DNA of 64,000 nt from Photobacterium sanctipauli (GTDB lineage Bacteria; Pseudomonadota; Gammaproteobacteria; Enterobacterales; Vibrionaceae): assembly GCF_003026495.1 (NCBI RefSeq), contig NZ_PYMA01000004.1, forward strand, positions 124,001 to 188,000, read 5' to 3'. Below the pieces are notes generated by a model. It saw only the letters and a program-made list of their open reading frames with translations, was not told the origin of the DNA and searched no databases. Below, piece by piece: positions 43,177 to 53,281 of the stretch; position 1 is the stretch's first letter; each line of letters starts with the position of its first letter. The position numbers and the translations under genes are program-made.

Positions 43177-44034
43177 ATGATTAAATCAAAACTTGCTCTA
43201 TTCACTTCGCTTATTTTTTGTCATCCAGCACTAGCTAACTCAGATGTCCTGATCGACGGCCCAGTGGAAACGGATACTATTCGAGTTGCCTCATACAACA
43301 TCATGGCTTCACGTATGGGTGATACCTCAGCAATTAAAGATGCAGTAAAAGCTATTGACGCTGATATCATTGCCTTGCAAGAAGTTGATAATATGACTGT
43401 TCGCTCCGGCAAGAACTTTAGTTCAACTGGAAGTGACGCTATTAACCAAGCTGAATACATAGCAACAGAGCTTGGTATGCACTACGCATACTGTAAAACA
43501 ATCGACTTTGATGGTGGAGCATACGGGCATGCAATCCTATCTAAGCACCCAGTTACAATGGTTAAGCAACTTGACCTGCCAAACCAAGATAACAAAGAGC
43601 AACGATCTGCATGTGCTATTGAAGTAGACGTACCTAACTACCCTGCACCAATTATGGCTGTAACAGCTCACTTAGATCATTCTGATACTGATCTTCGACT
43701 ATCACAAGTTAGATTTTTAAATGATAACTTTTCTTACTGGAAATTTAAGTCTGCCATTCCTGTGCTATTTGGGGATATGAACCTACCTCCACAATCTCAT
43801 GAATACTTTGAATTACAACAGTGGTTTAAAGAAACTGACAAACAATTGCAATACACAGCTCCTGCTTGGAATCCTGACCGTAAAATTGATTATATTTTAA
43901 CAAGTACTGCTCAAGAGTGGGATATTCAATCAGCAACTGTACCTAAAGCAACAGATACTCCAGTAAATATTCCATGGTATAAAATATCAGACCACCTTCC
44001 AGTTATTGTCGATATGAAATTAACAGAGAAGTAG
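43177..44034 (+). CDS. Secreted endonuclease/exonuclease/phosphatase (EEP) family protein
   Basis: A 285-residue exported protein (signal peptide about 20 residues, ending PALANS). The EEP fold motifs are in order: IRVASYNIMASR, DIIALQEVDN (Mg2+-binding Glu), HAILSKHP, VTAHLDHSD, LFGDMNLPP (catalytic Asp-x-Asn), and ISDHLPVIVDM (catalytic Asp-His). Members cleave phosphodiesters in DNA, RNA, sphingomyelin or phosphoinositides. An extracellular nuclease or lipid phosphatase is likely; which one cannot be told. Confidence 0.88.
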   Translation: MIKSKLALFTSLIFCHPALANSDVLIDGPVETDTIRVASYNIMASRMGDTSAIKDAVKAIDADIIALQEVDNMTVRSGKNFSSTGSDAINQAEYIATELGMHYAYCKTIDFDGGAYGHAILSKHPVTMVKQLDLPNQDNKEQRSACAIEVDVPNYPAPIMAVTAHLDHSDTDLRLSQVRFLNDNFSYWKFKSAIPVLFGDMNLPPQSHEYFELQQWFKETDKQLQYTAPAWNPDRKIDYILTSTAQEWDIQSATVPKATDTPVNIPWYKISDHLPVIVDMKLTEK

Positions 44035-44040
44035 TAATAT

Positions 44041-44077
44041 AACTCTCCAATTTAGAAAATTTGAATTGGAGAGTTTT
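44041..44077. terminator. Bidirectional terminator between the EEP gene and umuC
   Basis: AACTCTCCAATT and AATTGGAGAGTT form a perfect 12-bp stem followed by T's; serves both convergent genes. Confidence 0.9.
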
Positions 44078-44088
44078 CTTACCATGCC

Positions 44089-45390
44089 TTAACACTTTGC
44101 TACTGGTAATTCATCCAGTCGGGTTGTCCAACGGTTAGAGCGGAATGCCTGTCGCATATGCCAATTAGTGGAACCAATGACAGAAGCCGGCTTAATCCCA
44201 TTCTTAAAACGGGCATTCATCTGATCAGTGATCGCCATAAGCTCTCGGCGCTTCATTTCGGCCAATGCACTTGTATCAAACATATCGAACTGTAATTGAT
44301 CGTTCTTAGCATCCGTCAATTCATCCAGTATCACGCCAATTTTCTGATATTCGTAACCTGGTCGATAGATTTGCTCCAACTGCTCTAAGGCAGAAGCGAG
44401 AAACTTATAGCTATCCTGGCTTGGGCACATTAATGCCCGGGCACTGCTCTTATTATGCTGCGGCAAGTCTTTATAGCGATTAGTTCGCAAGAACACCCCT
44501 ACCACGTTGGCTTGGCTATGCTGCTTGCGCAGTTTCTCTCCAGCCCGCTGACAATGAAAAGCCAACGCCGATTTCAAATCATCCAAGCTGCTGATCCCCA
44601 CACCAAAACTTCGGCTAGATAAGATCTGCTTTCGCTTTTCATCAATATCACCAGGGGCAATACAAGCTACCCCTTGTAACTCCAATACCGTACGGGCAAG
44701 ACCAACATTCCACAAACGGCGCATATCTGCCGAGTCTTTTTCAGCCAGCTGTAGCGCGCTCTTCACGCCAGAGGTACGTAAACGTGTTGCGGTACGTGCA
44801 CCAATCCCCCAAATATCTTGAATATCTGTTCGCTCCAACAACCATTTTCGGCGGTGCTCAGAATCAATTTGAATCACACCATTCACTTTTGACTCATACT
44901 GCTTAGCGGCCTGATTACCTAATTTAGCCAATGTTGGAGTCGCGCCAATACCCACCCGTACAGGCAAACCCAAATTACGCCAAATAGTATCGCGAATTTT
45001 ATGACCATATTGAGTCAGCCCATCCAATTTAAAGCCATCTAAGCGAACAAAGGCCTCATCTATGGAGTACTGCTCTACATGAGGAGAAAAGGAATGGAGC
45101 TCTTCGATAAAACGTCGGCTCATATCGGCATACAGCGTGTAATTAGAACTTCTAACTTCAACACCGAGCTTTCTGGCTTCACGCTCTATCTTAAACCACG
45201 GCGCACCACGCAGGATCCCCAATGCTTTAGCTTGAGAAGACAACGCAACACAACATCCATCATTATTGCTGAGCACAACAACGGGTTTGTGCACCAACTT
45301 GGGGTCAAATAGCTGCTCACAAGAACAATAAAAGCTCTTTGCATCAACCAATGCCCATACCTGATCTCGATACCCTGACAATGCTGCCAT
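44089..45390 (-). CDS. umuC: DNA polymerase V catalytic subunit UmuC
   Basis: A 433-residue Y-family translesion polymerase. The palm motifs are VWALVDAKSFYCSCEQLF (first Asp; tyrosine steric region) and QYSIDEAFVRLDG (SIDEA holds the catalytic Asp-Glu). A helix-hairpin-helix segment (IQDIWGIGARTATRLRTSG) and the little-finger region follow. With UmuD' it copies past damaged bases. The start codon lies 3 bases after the umuD stop, with GGGGTGA as ribosome-binding site; the LexA box upstream of umuD controls both. Confidence 0.93.
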   Translation of the reverse strand: MAALSGYRDQVWALVDAKSFYCSCEQLFDPKLVHKPVVVLSNNDGCCVALSSQAKALGILRGAPWFKIEREARKLGVEVRSSNYTLYADMSRRFIEELHSFSPHVEQYSIDEAFVRLDGFKLDGLTQYGHKIRDTIWRNLGLPVRVGIGATPTLAKLGNQAAKQYESKVNGVIQIDSEHRRKWLLERTDIQDIWGIGARTATRLRTSGVKSALQLAEKDSADMRRLWNVGLARTVLELQGVACIAPGDIDEKRKQILSSRSFGVGISSLDDLKSALAFHCQRAGEKLRKQHSQANVVGVFLRTNRYKDLPQHNKSSARALMCPSQDSYKFLASALEQLEQIYRPGYEYQKIGVILDELTDAKNDQLQFDMFDTSALAEMKRRELMAITDQMNARFKNGIKPASVIGSTNWHMRQAFRSNRWTTRLDELPVAKC

Positions 45391-45393
45391 TGC

Positions 45394-45777
45394 TCACCCC
45401 AGTAAATTATGAATATTGCGGGTGACAACCCCGAATATTTCAGCATCTTCCGGCATAGGGAAAGGTTTAAACCCTGGGTTTTCCGCCACTAACCACCATG
45501 CTTCATCATGACGAACCAAGCGCTTGCAGGTAAATTCATCATAAATTCTGACAATCACAATGCGTCCCGGCACCGCTGGCTCGGCCCTATCAACGACAAG
45601 TAAATCACCATCGTAGATCCCTGCCCCGATCATCGACTCACCGGACGCCCGCAATAGAAACGTCGCATTGGGGTTGCGGATCAAGTAACTGTCTAAATCA
45701 AGATCTTCTTGATGACCATCAGCCGGAGAAGGAAAGCCGCACTTCACAGACTCAATAAATATAGGGACTGCATTCAT
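45394..45777 (-). CDS. umuD: UmuD, LexA-like self-cleaving subunit of Pol V
   Basis: A 127-residue S24 peptidase-fold protein. The self-cleavage site is seen as VKCGFPSPADG (between Cys13 and Gly14), the nucleophile is Ser48 in GESMIGAGIYDGDLL, and the general base is Lys85 in TCKRLV. RecA-stimulated cleavage gives UmuD', which activates UmuC. The N-terminal arm is shorter than in E. coli UmuD (139 residues). Directly preceded by a perfect LexA operator. Confidence 0.93.
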   Translation of the reverse strand: MNAVPIFIESVKCGFPSPADGHQEDLDLDSYLIRNPNATFLLRASGESMIGAGIYDGDLLVVDRAEPAVPGRIVIVRIYDEFTCKRLVRHDEAWWLVAENPGFKPFPMPEDAEIFGVVTRNIHNLLG

Positions 45778-45802
45778 TACTCAGCACCTGACACCACTAA
45801 TA

Positions 45803-45818
45803 CTGTATATATATACAG
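45803..45818 (-). promoter_or_regulatory. LexA (SOS) box of umuDC
   Basis: CTGTATATATATACAG is a perfect palindrome matching the CTGT-N8-ACAG consensus, 26 bases upstream of umuD. Confidence 0.93.
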
Positions 45819-45940
45819 TTTAATCAAAAATCGGCAGAATAGTCACTATCGATTTCGTGGATTTAGGTGTAATTGCGTAATCAACAAGCAATCGATTGAA
45901 AAATAAAGCAGTTTGCTTCATGGTTTTGGGAGATATGAAG

Positions 45941-45963
45941 AAAGCCCGCATAAGGCAGGCTTT
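45941..45963 (-). terminator. Hairpin after the DUF1330 gene
   Basis: AAAGCC and GGCTTT pair with additional inner pairing; located 34 bases after the stop on the minus strand, followed by TTCTTCA. Confidence 0.6.
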
Positions 45964-45996
45964 AATACTCAAGAAAGTTTAAGGCGAGAGAGCAAC

Positions 45997-46314
45997 TTAG
46001 CTTGCGTTAGGCAAAACAAACTTATCAACAATCATGGTATTCACGTTCTTTGTTGACGCCATGCGTATCGCCTTCGCTTCGGCATACTCAGGATCGTCAT
46101 GCCATGCTAACGCGGCGTCCCTATTTGGAAATTCAATGACCACTTTCATTTCCACCCCGTGACCATTGAGCTGAATACCACCGTTTGTCGCAACAATCAG
46201 CTCACCACCATGTTTGGCAATCGTCTGTGCTGTCACATGGTTAAGGCCTGGGTTGTACTGAGCATAGTGTTCAGCATCAGCAATATCATAAGTCACAATA
46301 AGATAAGCGGTCAT
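45997..46314 (-). CDS. DUF1330 domain protein
   Basis: A 105-residue alpha-beta (ferredoxin-like) protein. MTAYLIVTYDIADAEHYAQY, GGELIVATNG, and FPNRDAALAWHDDPEYAEAK are typical DUF1330 segments. The fold is related to dimeric alpha-beta-barrel proteins; function unknown. A good ribosome-binding site (GAAAGAGAAATG, AAAGGAAAGAGA) precedes the ATG. Confidence 0.88.
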   Translation of the reverse strand: MTAYLIVTYDIADAEHYAQYNPGLNHVTAQTIAKHGGELIVATNGGIQLNGHGVEMKVVIEFPNRDAALAWHDDPEYAEAKAIRMASTKNVNTMIVDKFVLPNAS

Positions 46315-46725
46315 TTCTCTTTCCTTTCAATTAAAAATCATTTGCTGTTTTGAAGCCTTCAAGCACAATCTGGCCTTTGGCTTTCTAAGTTTCCAACGAC
46401 TAATACCACCATTTTGCAAGGTTAGGTGGCAGAGAAAAAGAGCATCAGCTTCCAATCATTATGGATTATTTTATCCATAATACTTTTACTTTCCATTCGG
46501 GATGAGAACCACAATACAACCCTGAACCAAATGATAGTCATTTCATGTCTGGATATATCAATTTATTAATTTGATTAAAATTCAAACAGAAACCGCTGCA
46601 ATATTCAGCAAACAATATTTTAATAGGCATTTAGCTGCATCAATCATTTAGTCATATTGATAAAATTGCCGCTTATACCTTTTGAGCGTTAGACCATTTT
46701 TATCAGGGACTTTGGAAGATATTCA
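46315..46725. other. Gap upstream of the second SPOR lipoprotein gene
   Basis: About 410 bases, AT-rich, between divergent genes. GGATTATTTTATCCATAATA (46463-46482) contains a short dyad. No ORF, terminator or RNA gene is recognised. Confidence 0.4.
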
Positions 46726-47136
46726 ATGCGAAAGATATTAGCTTTTGCAGCCGCACTATTTCTGGCCGGCTGTTCGACCACAGACAACACACATAGTCAG
46801 GACCAATGCATAGGAACCATGACAACTGAGCAAGCCTATGGTCACTTAAACCCTAACCATTACACCATTCAGGTGCTTGCCCTTACCGAAGAGCGCCAAC
46901 TTGATGTTAAAAACTACATTCACCACATTAAAGGCCAGCAACCAATTTGGGTTAACTGGAAGAAAAGCCAAGGCTATCGCTGGTATGCCGTAATCTACGG
47001 TGATTTTGCGACGAAAGAAGAAGCTCGCGCAGTCATCGACAAACTACCAACGGCAGTTCGCCAACAAGGCCCATTTGTTCGCAGTTTTGCCGAAGTACAA
47101 AGCGATAAGCAAACCGACGTGTTTCGCCTACGCTAA
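46726..47136 (+). CDS. SPOR-domain lipoprotein, paralogue of the 28 kb gene
   Basis: A 136-residue lipoprotein: signal sequence ending in lipobox FLAGC, a short linker, then a SPOR domain (YTIQVLALTEERQLDVKNYI ... YRWYAVIYGDFATKEEARAVI). The domain aligns throughout with residues 100-180 of the lipoprotein at 28005-28553, but this protein lacks the long charged linker. It likely binds denuded glycan at the septum. Confidence 0.85.
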   Translation: MRKILAFAAALFLAGCSTTDNTHSQDQCIGTMTTEQAYGHLNPNHYTIQVLALTEERQLDVKNYIHHIKGQQPIWVNWKKSQGYRWYAVIYGDFATKEEARAVIDKLPTAVRQQGPFVRSFAEVQSDKQTDVFRLR

Positions 47137-47713
47137 CTGCATAAACCAGGTGCCGGAAATCCTCGTTCCGGCACTTAAGTAAACGTTTGCACCAACCAAT
47201 TTCCAATAAGTTCCCCGCCAATCTGCACATAAGCAAAAATAAGCTAACTATTTTTGTGAGAGGCTTCACAAGCACAGGTATTTATTCGCGGCTCCAAAGT
47301 CAATAAATATGCATAAAAGTCCGACGCAAAACGCATAAAAAACTAAACCGTCATTCCATTTACTCTCTCATTAAAAACAACAAGAATAAAAGCCGTCACC
47401 TACATGCATAAACCATGAAGCACATGCAAACCCCAAACATAAACAAGCATAATGCATGTTTTTAAGTAATGGTGAATTGTTAATAAAATTAATCACAAGA
47501 AATAAGAACCACACAAAAAAAACAAAAGTAAGATTCACGCAACAAATACATTTTGCAAGAGAAATAAGTTAACCTCGAAATATACCAATAATGAATCCTA
47601 GTTAGTTTTAGCTTATTTACCTCAAGTTGACCAACATATTAATACCCCCTAACCTTGCACCCGTCCTTTACAGACATATTCAAAATAAAAAAGTTCCTTT
47701 TCGGAGTATTAAA
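47137..47713. other. Long AT-rich leader region before the OmpG-type porin gene
   Basis: Nearly 580 bases without a convincing gene. ATGCAT motifs recur around 47310-47460 (e.g. 47403, 47455), and A-rich tracts dominate 47500-47530. Long untranslated leaders are common for porin genes, often with small-RNA control, but I see no specific sRNA pairing site. Confidence 0.4.
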
Positions 47714-48631
47714 GTGGAAATTAAAAAACTTTTAGCTGCCTCTATTATTGCAGGCCTATCAACAACTGCTACAGCGGGTACTATTGAAATCGGTTCTGAA
47801 GTTGAAGAACTCAACAGCGAATATAAGACCAGCGACTTTATGCTTCCGTACCTAAAGGCAACGGCTCAGCCATTTGAAGGTGTGCCGCTAACGATTTCTT
47901 TCAAGTTCAGCGACCGTCAAATGTTTGAAGACGAAGTTGCGGCAAACGGCCGAGCTCGTCAAGAATACGGTATCGACTACGTTGCTTACGCTGGCGAAAA
48001 ATTCACTTTCGCACCGGGCTTCTGGCTACGTCACAACGAATATGCGGGTAAAAACACAACCGATACTGAGTACCGTATCTACCCTAACATGAGCTACCAG
48101 CTAAACGACACGTTTAAAGTTGCTCTAAACGGTTTCTTTGCCCCACATTCGCAAACAACTACCCCACGTGGTGCTGATATTGCAAATGCAGAAGACGGCG
48201 AGCGTTTCGATTACTCAGATTACAAGCACGAGCTAGACTTCCAGCTACACACAGCTATCAACGACAAATCTAAGTTTGTTACTTCTTTCTACAACGAGTA
48301 TGTGAAAACTAACGACGTAACAATGGCTGATGAGCAAGCGCTTATGAATGAGTGGCAGCTACGTCTAGTTTACACATACAACTTCGACAACTTCAGCGTA
48401 TCACCGTTTGCACGTATTAACCTACACCGTAGCTTCGAAAACGGTGCTGGCGAAGAGAAAGACCAAGCGCGTAACCGTTTCGGTGTGAAAGGCGGCTACA
48501 ACTTCGCTAACGACCTAACCCTAGTCTACGAAGTGTACACGCAGACTGAAGAGAAAAATAACTACGACAACACATCTGACGTTGACCAAGACAAGATGTT
48601 CTACAAGCTAGGTGTTAAATACGACTTCTAA
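47714..48631 (+). CDS. OmpG-family monomeric porin
   Basis: GTG 47714 has CGGAG seven bases upstream and starts directly at a signal sequence (VEIKKLLAASIIAGLSTTATA); the longer reading from 47627 has no ribosome-binding site. The 305-residue product is an outer-membrane beta-barrel: alternating strands, many aromatic and acidic residues, and a terminal Phe in YKLGVKYDF. It resembles OmpG/KdgM-like porins (about 300 residues) for diffusion of sugars or oligosaccharides. Codon use is strongly biased, which suggests high expression. Confidence 0.82.
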   Translation: MEIKKLLAASIIAGLSTTATAGTIEIGSEVEELNSEYKTSDFMLPYLKATAQPFEGVPLTISFKFSDRQMFEDEVAANGRARQEYGIDYVAYAGEKFTFAPGFWLRHNEYAGKNTTDTEYRIYPNMSYQLNDTFKVALNGFFAPHSQTTTPRGADIANAEDGERFDYSDYKHELDFQLHTAINDKSKFVTSFYNEYVKTNDVTMADEQALMNEWQLRLVYTYNFDNFSVSPFARINLHRSFENGAGEEKDQARNRFGVKGGYNFANDLTLVYEVYTQTEEKNNYDNTSDVDQDKMFYKLGVKYDF

Positions 48632-48691
48632 GTTCGTATAACAAATAACTTCAACAGTTATTTTTGAATCAATTAGATTCACCTGACAAAT

Positions 48692-48725
48692 AAAAAGCCG
48701 CTAATTATTTTAATTAGCGGCTTTT
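48692..48725 (+). terminator. Strong bidirectional terminator after the porin gene
   Basis: AAAAGCCGCTAATTA pairs with TAATTAGCGGCTTTT through a near-perfect 15-bp stem; T's on both strands serve the porin and the convergent MATE gene. Confidence 0.93.
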
Positions 48726-48749
48726 CATTTTTATGACCGTTTAAAATGA

Positions 48750-50120
48750 TTAAGTTGCAGGAACAGTATCGACGCTGATATTTTCCTGTTCAATATTCTC
48801 AAGTTTCTTTAGGTGACGCATTAATATAATCACCAGCATAATACCCGTTACGGCTAAGCCAATACCTAATCCAGCCCAGACACCTTCCAACCCCATCAAC
48901 TTCATTAGCAACCAAGCTGATGGCAAACCAACTAGCCAATAACCAATCGCAGTAGAGATAGTTGGTGCTACGACAACTTTCATACCACGTAGAATACTGA
49001 TTGCCGCCAATTGCCATGCATCGACCACAAAACACATCGCGACCATAATCATGACGCTTGGCAGTGCCGCGACCAACTCTTCAGCCAGCTCGTCACCTTC
49101 CACGCTGAAAACTTGCGTCAAAAATTCTGGCCATAGGCTTAATAAGATACCAATCACCGCGCTAGTCGCTGTTACCGCGAAAATACCCAGTTTGGCGTAA
49201 CGCTTTACCAAACCGACCTCTAGACGACCAAAATGCTGGCTAACTAGAATAGAAGCGGCTTGTGAGAAACCAAAAGCGATATTCCACGACAAGTTTAAGC
49301 ACTGCATCGCGATTTGGTGAATAGCCAATGAAACCGCACCAAGCGTGCCCGCCAATAACACCGCGCTAGAGAACAAGGCATGCTCCATCATGGTGGCAAT
49401 CATGATTGGTACACCAATGGCTAGCAATGGGATCATCGTACCCAGCTTGTATTCATGGAATTTTTCAAATGGGTTGTAAATACGGTACTTATCACGAGTG
49501 AATACCCAGTATCCGTAGCCCAGCATCACAATAAATGCTGCCAGTGACGTCCCGTAGCCCAAACCGGCAAGCCCCATCTCCCACTTGAAGGCGAACAGGT
49601 AGCTCAACGGCACGTTCAGCACAACAGTCACAATAGACATCACCATCACAGAACGTGTATCGCCAAATGCACTCACCAAACTACGCAGGACGAGTAGCAT
49701 CAAGGTGGGTAGCATAGACCATTTCAAGGCATCCATATAGTGCATAGCCAATACAACCGCTTCTGGGTCTTGGTTAGCCATCATCAGCATATCGTGCATC
49801 AAGAAGAACAGTGGCTGCAAGGCAATGGTGAGAATGAGCGCAAGTAGAATACCTCCTTTCAGCGATGTGCGAACTTCAATGTCGCCTTTCTCGGGATTTT
49901 GTAGCTTCTTACCATAGGCGATAGCAATTAAGTTCGCGACGCAACCCACGGTGCTACTTGCCACCATGAAGACAATCGAATAAACAGCAGCACCTAAGCC
50001 GCCTCCCGCAATCGACATAATACTTAGCTGCGCCATCATCCAAACATCGGTAAAGACCAGCAATTGGGCAACCAACTGCGAAATAATCAATGGCACCGCC
50101 AAGTTGATCAACTTCTTCAT
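48750..50120 (-). CDS. MATE-family multidrug efflux transporter
   Basis: A 456-residue protein with 12 membrane helices in two six-helix halves, starting LAVPLIISQLVAQLLVFTDVW. GGGLGAAVYSI and the second-half AIHQIAMQCLNLSWNIAFGF show the internal repeat typical of MATE carriers. The family exports cationic drugs in exchange for Na+ or H+. The early Asp in LLVFTDVWMM sits where NorM proteins carry a functional Asp. Divergent from a LysR gene at 50297 that may regulate it. Confidence 0.9.
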   Translation of the reverse strand: MKKLINLAVPLIISQLVAQLLVFTDVWMMAQLSIMSIAGGGLGAAVYSIVFMVASSTVGCVANLIAIAYGKKLQNPEKGDIEVRTSLKGGILLALILTIALQPLFFLMHDMLMMANQDPEAVVLAMHYMDALKWSMLPTLMLLVLRSLVSAFGDTRSVMVMSIVTVVLNVPLSYLFAFKWEMGLAGLGYGTSLAAFIVMLGYGYWVFTRDKYRIYNPFEKFHEYKLGTMIPLLAIGVPIMIATMMEHALFSSAVLLAGTLGAVSLAIHQIAMQCLNLSWNIAFGFSQAASILVSQHFGRLEVGLVKRYAKLGIFAVTATSAVIGILLSLWPEFLTQVFSVEGDELAEELVAALPSVMIMVAMCFVVDAWQLAAISILRGMKVVVAPTISTAIGYWLVGLPSAWLLMKLMGLEGVWAGLGIGLAVTGIMLVIILMRHLKKLENIEQENISVDTVPAT

Positions 50121-50296
50121 TTTTATTCCTATAAATCAGGCGATAACGCCACACAAATGCACAACTAAATACAGCAAGACTGAGATAAGGCTAATTTATG
50201 GTGATTATGAGTGTGATTCAAACGACATTTATAGTACCTTGGCATTCATAAAACTCATGCAAAAACGAAAAACCGTACAACTCAGCAGGTGATCTC

Positions 50297-51277
50297 ATGA
50301 GAAAAAGGCATGCACTACTTCCACCATCATTTAATGGAATGAAAGTATTTGAGTCAGCAGCTCGTCATTTAAGCTTTACCTTGGCGGCTGAAGAGCTCAA
50401 TGTCACCCAAAGTGCTGTCAGCCGTCAGATCAGACAGCTTGAAGAACATTTTGAATTTCCATTGTTTAATCGCCTACACCGCGCCTTAGAACTCACACCA
50501 CAAGGAAAAGAAATCGCACAACTGCTCACCCGCCAGTACAGTGAGCTAAACCATACCGTGCAGCAGCTAAAGTCCAAAGAAAGCAGCACCCTTAAAGTCA
50601 GAGTTGCCATGAGCTTTGCTGTACGCTGGCTGATCCCACGCTTGCATTCCTTTAAGGCACGTCATCCTGAGCTGGATATTGTGCTTTCCTCAAGCATGAG
50701 TTTGAACAGTGAAGAAGTGAAATTAGAAGACGATGACTTTGATGTCGCTATCTATAATGTGCTGGTTGACCCTTATAGACGCAATAAAGATCACTTTATT
50801 CGAAAAGAGTACCTTGCGCCGGTTTATTCAGAACACCTAACAGAAGGAAAAGATCACACACTCACCGTGGATGAAATGCTGACCTACCCTCGTTTGCATC
50901 CAACAGCAGACAAAGCAGACTGGCATGTTTGGTTTAAACAATATGGTTTAAAGCCTGAGCGTGTTGAAGCCAATTCAGGCGCTCAATCAGAGATCATTTT
51001 TAACACCCTCGATATGGCGTTAACTTCTTGTATGGCCGGACAAGGCGTCACCATCACCGATTTAATGCTAGTGGTACATGAACTCAAGCAAGGATATTTG
51101 AAACTCCCCAAGTCTGCGATGATCATTTCTACCAGCCCGTGGGAATATTATTATCAGGCACCGACAAAAAGTGACGCCGTCACTAACTTTGTAACATGGA
51201 TGATGGAAACGCAATTAGAGGAGCAAAGCCAGCTCTTTGACATGGCCAAAGAGCTCGGCTGGCAGATAAAAGAATAG
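50297..51277 (+). CDS. LysR-family regulator, GcvA-like
   Basis: A 326-residue regulator. The N-terminal helix-turn-helix is FTLAAEELNVTQSAVSRQIR, with PPSFNGMKVFESAARHLS before it, a start typical of the GcvA/AmpR branch, and LRVRVAMSFAVRWLIPRL-like sequence entering the ligand domain (here STLKVRVAMSFAVRWLIPRL). Ligand and targets are not known; the divergent MATE gene is the natural candidate. AGGTGA lies upstream of the ATG. Confidence 0.88.
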   Translation: MRKRHALLPPSFNGMKVFESAARHLSFTLAAEELNVTQSAVSRQIRQLEEHFEFPLFNRLHRALELTPQGKEIAQLLTRQYSELNHTVQQLKSKESSTLKVRVAMSFAVRWLIPRLHSFKARHPELDIVLSSSMSLNSEEVKLEDDDFDVAIYNVLVDPYRRNKDHFIRKEYLAPVYSEHLTEGKDHTLTVDEMLTYPRLHPTADKADWHVWFKQYGLKPERVEANSGAQSEIIFNTLDMALTSCMAGQGVTITDLMLVVHELKQGYLKLPKSAMIISTSPWEYYYQAPTKSDAVTNFVTWMMETQLEEQSQLFDMAKELGWQIKE

Positions 51278-51300
51278 GGTCTCTTTTGAGTAGATAACGC

Positions 51301-52233
51301 TTAGTCTAGGGCTTCAATAAACTCTGGAAGGATGTCAAACAGATCCCCAACCAAGCCATAATCAGCGATTTGGAATATCGGCGCATCAGGGTCGCTATTT
51401 ATCGCAACAATGACTTTAGAATCCTTCATTCCGGCCAAATGTTGGATCGCCCCTGAAATACCAACCGCAATATAAAGCTCAGGGGCAACAATCTTACCGG
51501 TTTGCCCAACCTGCATATCATTTGGGACAAAACCCGCATCAACCGCCGCTCTGGATGCACCAATAGCACCATCAAGTTTGTCGGCTAATTGCTCAACCAG
51601 CGCAAAACTTTCTTTATTGGCTAACCCTCGCCCGCCAGAGACGACAACACGGGCAGCGGTAAGCTCTGGCCGCTCGCTTTTGATTTGCTCTAGCCTAACA
51701 TATTGAGAAAAGGCATTCTCAATCACTTGTTCAACAGCCACTAATGGTGAAGCAGTATCGACCTTATCTGCTACAGGAAACGCTGACGCCCTCACTGTAA
51801 TTAACTTAATAGCATCAAGAGACTGAACCCTTGCCAAAGCGTTGCCTGCATAGACAGGGCGAACAACGGTGTCTTCACTCTCTATTGCCACTACATCAGA
51901 TAGCATTCCAACATCAAGCAGTGCCGCTACACGGGGCAACAGGTTTTTCCCGAATGTCGTCGCAGGCGCCAGAATATGGGTATAGTCGCTTGAAAGCTCA
52001 GCAATCAAACTAGAAAGATTTTCAGCTAATTGGTGCTGGTAACAAGGGTTATCGGCAACAAGCACCGTCGAAATACTTTCCATCTTTGATGCAGACTCAG
52101 CAACTTGCGAGCAATCTTGGCCGGCAATCAAAACATCGATGGGCATCGCTAACGCTTTCGCAGCTGACACTACTTTTAGTGTTTCTGTGGCAAGCGCTTG
52201 ATGATCATGTGATGCAATAATTAATGCTTTCAT
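51301..52233 (-). CDS. etfA: Electron transfer flavoprotein alpha subunit
   Basis: A 310-residue ETF alpha. The C-terminal FAD domain contains [46 protein letters not shown] (in part) and [20 protein letters not shown], the FAD-binding signature. With EtfB it shuttles electrons from flavin dehydrogenases to ETF:ubiquinone oxidoreductase. Its ATG overlaps the etfB stop by four bases. Confidence 0.93.
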   Translation of the reverse strand: MKALIIASHDHQALATETLKVVSAAKALAMPIDVLIAGQDCSQVAESASKMESISTVLVADNPCYQHQLAENLSSLIAELSSDYTHILAPATTFGKNLLPRVAALLDVGMLSDVVAIESEDTVVRPVYAGNALARVQSLDAIKLITVRASAFPVADKVDTASPLVAVEQVIENAFSQYVRLEQIKSERPELTAARVVVSGGRGLANKESFALVEQLADKLDGAIGASRAAVDAGFVPNDMQVGQTGKIVAPELYIAVGISGAIQHLAGMKDSKVIVAINSDPDAPIFQIADYGLVGDLFDILPEFIEALD

Positions 52234-52982
52234 TCGATCACCCTCGCCTGATTTTTCAATTTATCCACCAACTCACTGACCGACTCCACCCTGATACCGG
52301 CCTGACGCTCAGGAGGTGACATCACCTCAAGTACCTGTTGGTGAGGTTGAATTGCAACGCCCAAATCAGAAACCGTCATCACATCCAACGGTTTCTTCTT
52401 CGCTTTCATAATATTGGGTAATGATGCATAGCGAGGCTCATTCAAGCGAAGATCGGTACTGATGACCGCAGGCAAGCGAATAGACAGTGTTTCAAGCCCA
52501 GCATCGACTTCTCTTATGACCGTGACATTCTCATCTTGAATGTCAACGGATGAAGCATAGGTTGCCATTCCGCACCCCATTAGCGCAGAGAGCATTTGCG
52601 GCACTTGATTGTTATCAGTATCGATAGACTGCTTACCAAGAATAACGAGTTGCGGCTGCTCTTTCTCTACCAACGCACGAAGCAACTTGGCGACAGATAG
52701 CGGCTCTAGCTCATCTTCAGCGTCAATATGAATGGCTCTGTCTGCCCCTAAAGCTAATGCTGTTCTAAGTTGTTCTTGGCAACTGCTATCGCCTGCAGAA
52801 ACAACCACCACTTCTTCGGCATGACCCGCTTCTTTGAGTCGTACTGCCTCTTCAACGGCAATCTCACAAAACGGGTTCATGGCCATTTTCACATTACTTT
52901 TTTCAACACCTGAACCATCTGATTTAACCCTCACCTTAACGTAAGGATCGATAACGCGTTTAATCGCAACCAGTATCTTCAC
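52230..52982 (-). CDS. etfB: Electron transfer flavoprotein beta subunit
   Basis: Start GTG 52982, with AAGGAAG upstream; the longer ORF extends into non-coding sequence. The 250-residue product begins VKILVAIKRVIDPYVKVRV, the standard EtfB start, and contains AMNPFCEIAVEEAVRLKEAG, ALALGADRAIHI, and LVILGKQSIDTDNNQVPQML for AMP binding. Translationally coupled to etfA. Divergent from the ETF-QO gene, forming a complete electron-transfer set. Confidence 0.93.
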   Translation of the reverse strand: MKILVAIKRVIDPYVKVRVKSDGSGVEKSNVKMAMNPFCEIAVEEAVRLKEAGHAEEVVVVSAGDSSCQEQLRTALALGADRAIHIDAEDELEPLSVAKLLRALVEKEQPQLVILGKQSIDTDNNQVPQMLSALMGCGMATYASSVDIQDENVTVIREVDAGLETLSIRLPAVISTDLRLNEPRYASLPNIMKAKKKPLDVMTVSDLGVAIQPHQQVLEVMSPPERQAGIRVESVSELVDKLKNQARVIE

Positions 52983-53158
52983 AAGGCACTTCCTTTTTAA
53001 AAAGACAGGCTGACACAGGTATACATACACAACACATTTAAACAGTGGCTCTACGCCGATTGATAAGTCTGGGGCTTGCCAAAGGATGAGGGTTAAGTGA
53101 CTTACCACGGCGATAAAGCAACAAAAATATCAGCACATGTCATAAGTTAGCTACTCAC

Positions 53159-53175
53159 ACCCAAGCGAATTGGGT
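53159..53175. repeat. Short hairpin in the etfB/ETF-QO divergent promoter region
   Basis: ACCCAA and TTGGGT flank GCGAA and lead into TATATACA. The sequence shares TATACCC...AAGCG features with the repeat at 27842. Confidence 0.45.
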
Positions 53176-53281
53176 ATATACATTTCAGCCTAGCTGAGTT
53201 TACGTTTACGTCAACTGGACTATATTTAAACCAACCTAGAAGCCAATCTAGTGCTGTTGTGAAACAAAAAGAGGCATGCCT

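Noticed and set aside
47310..47470. Recurring ATGCAT motifs suggesting an operator array before the porin gene
   Set aside because: Spacing is irregular and the region is low-complexity and AT-rich, so chance occurrence is likely.
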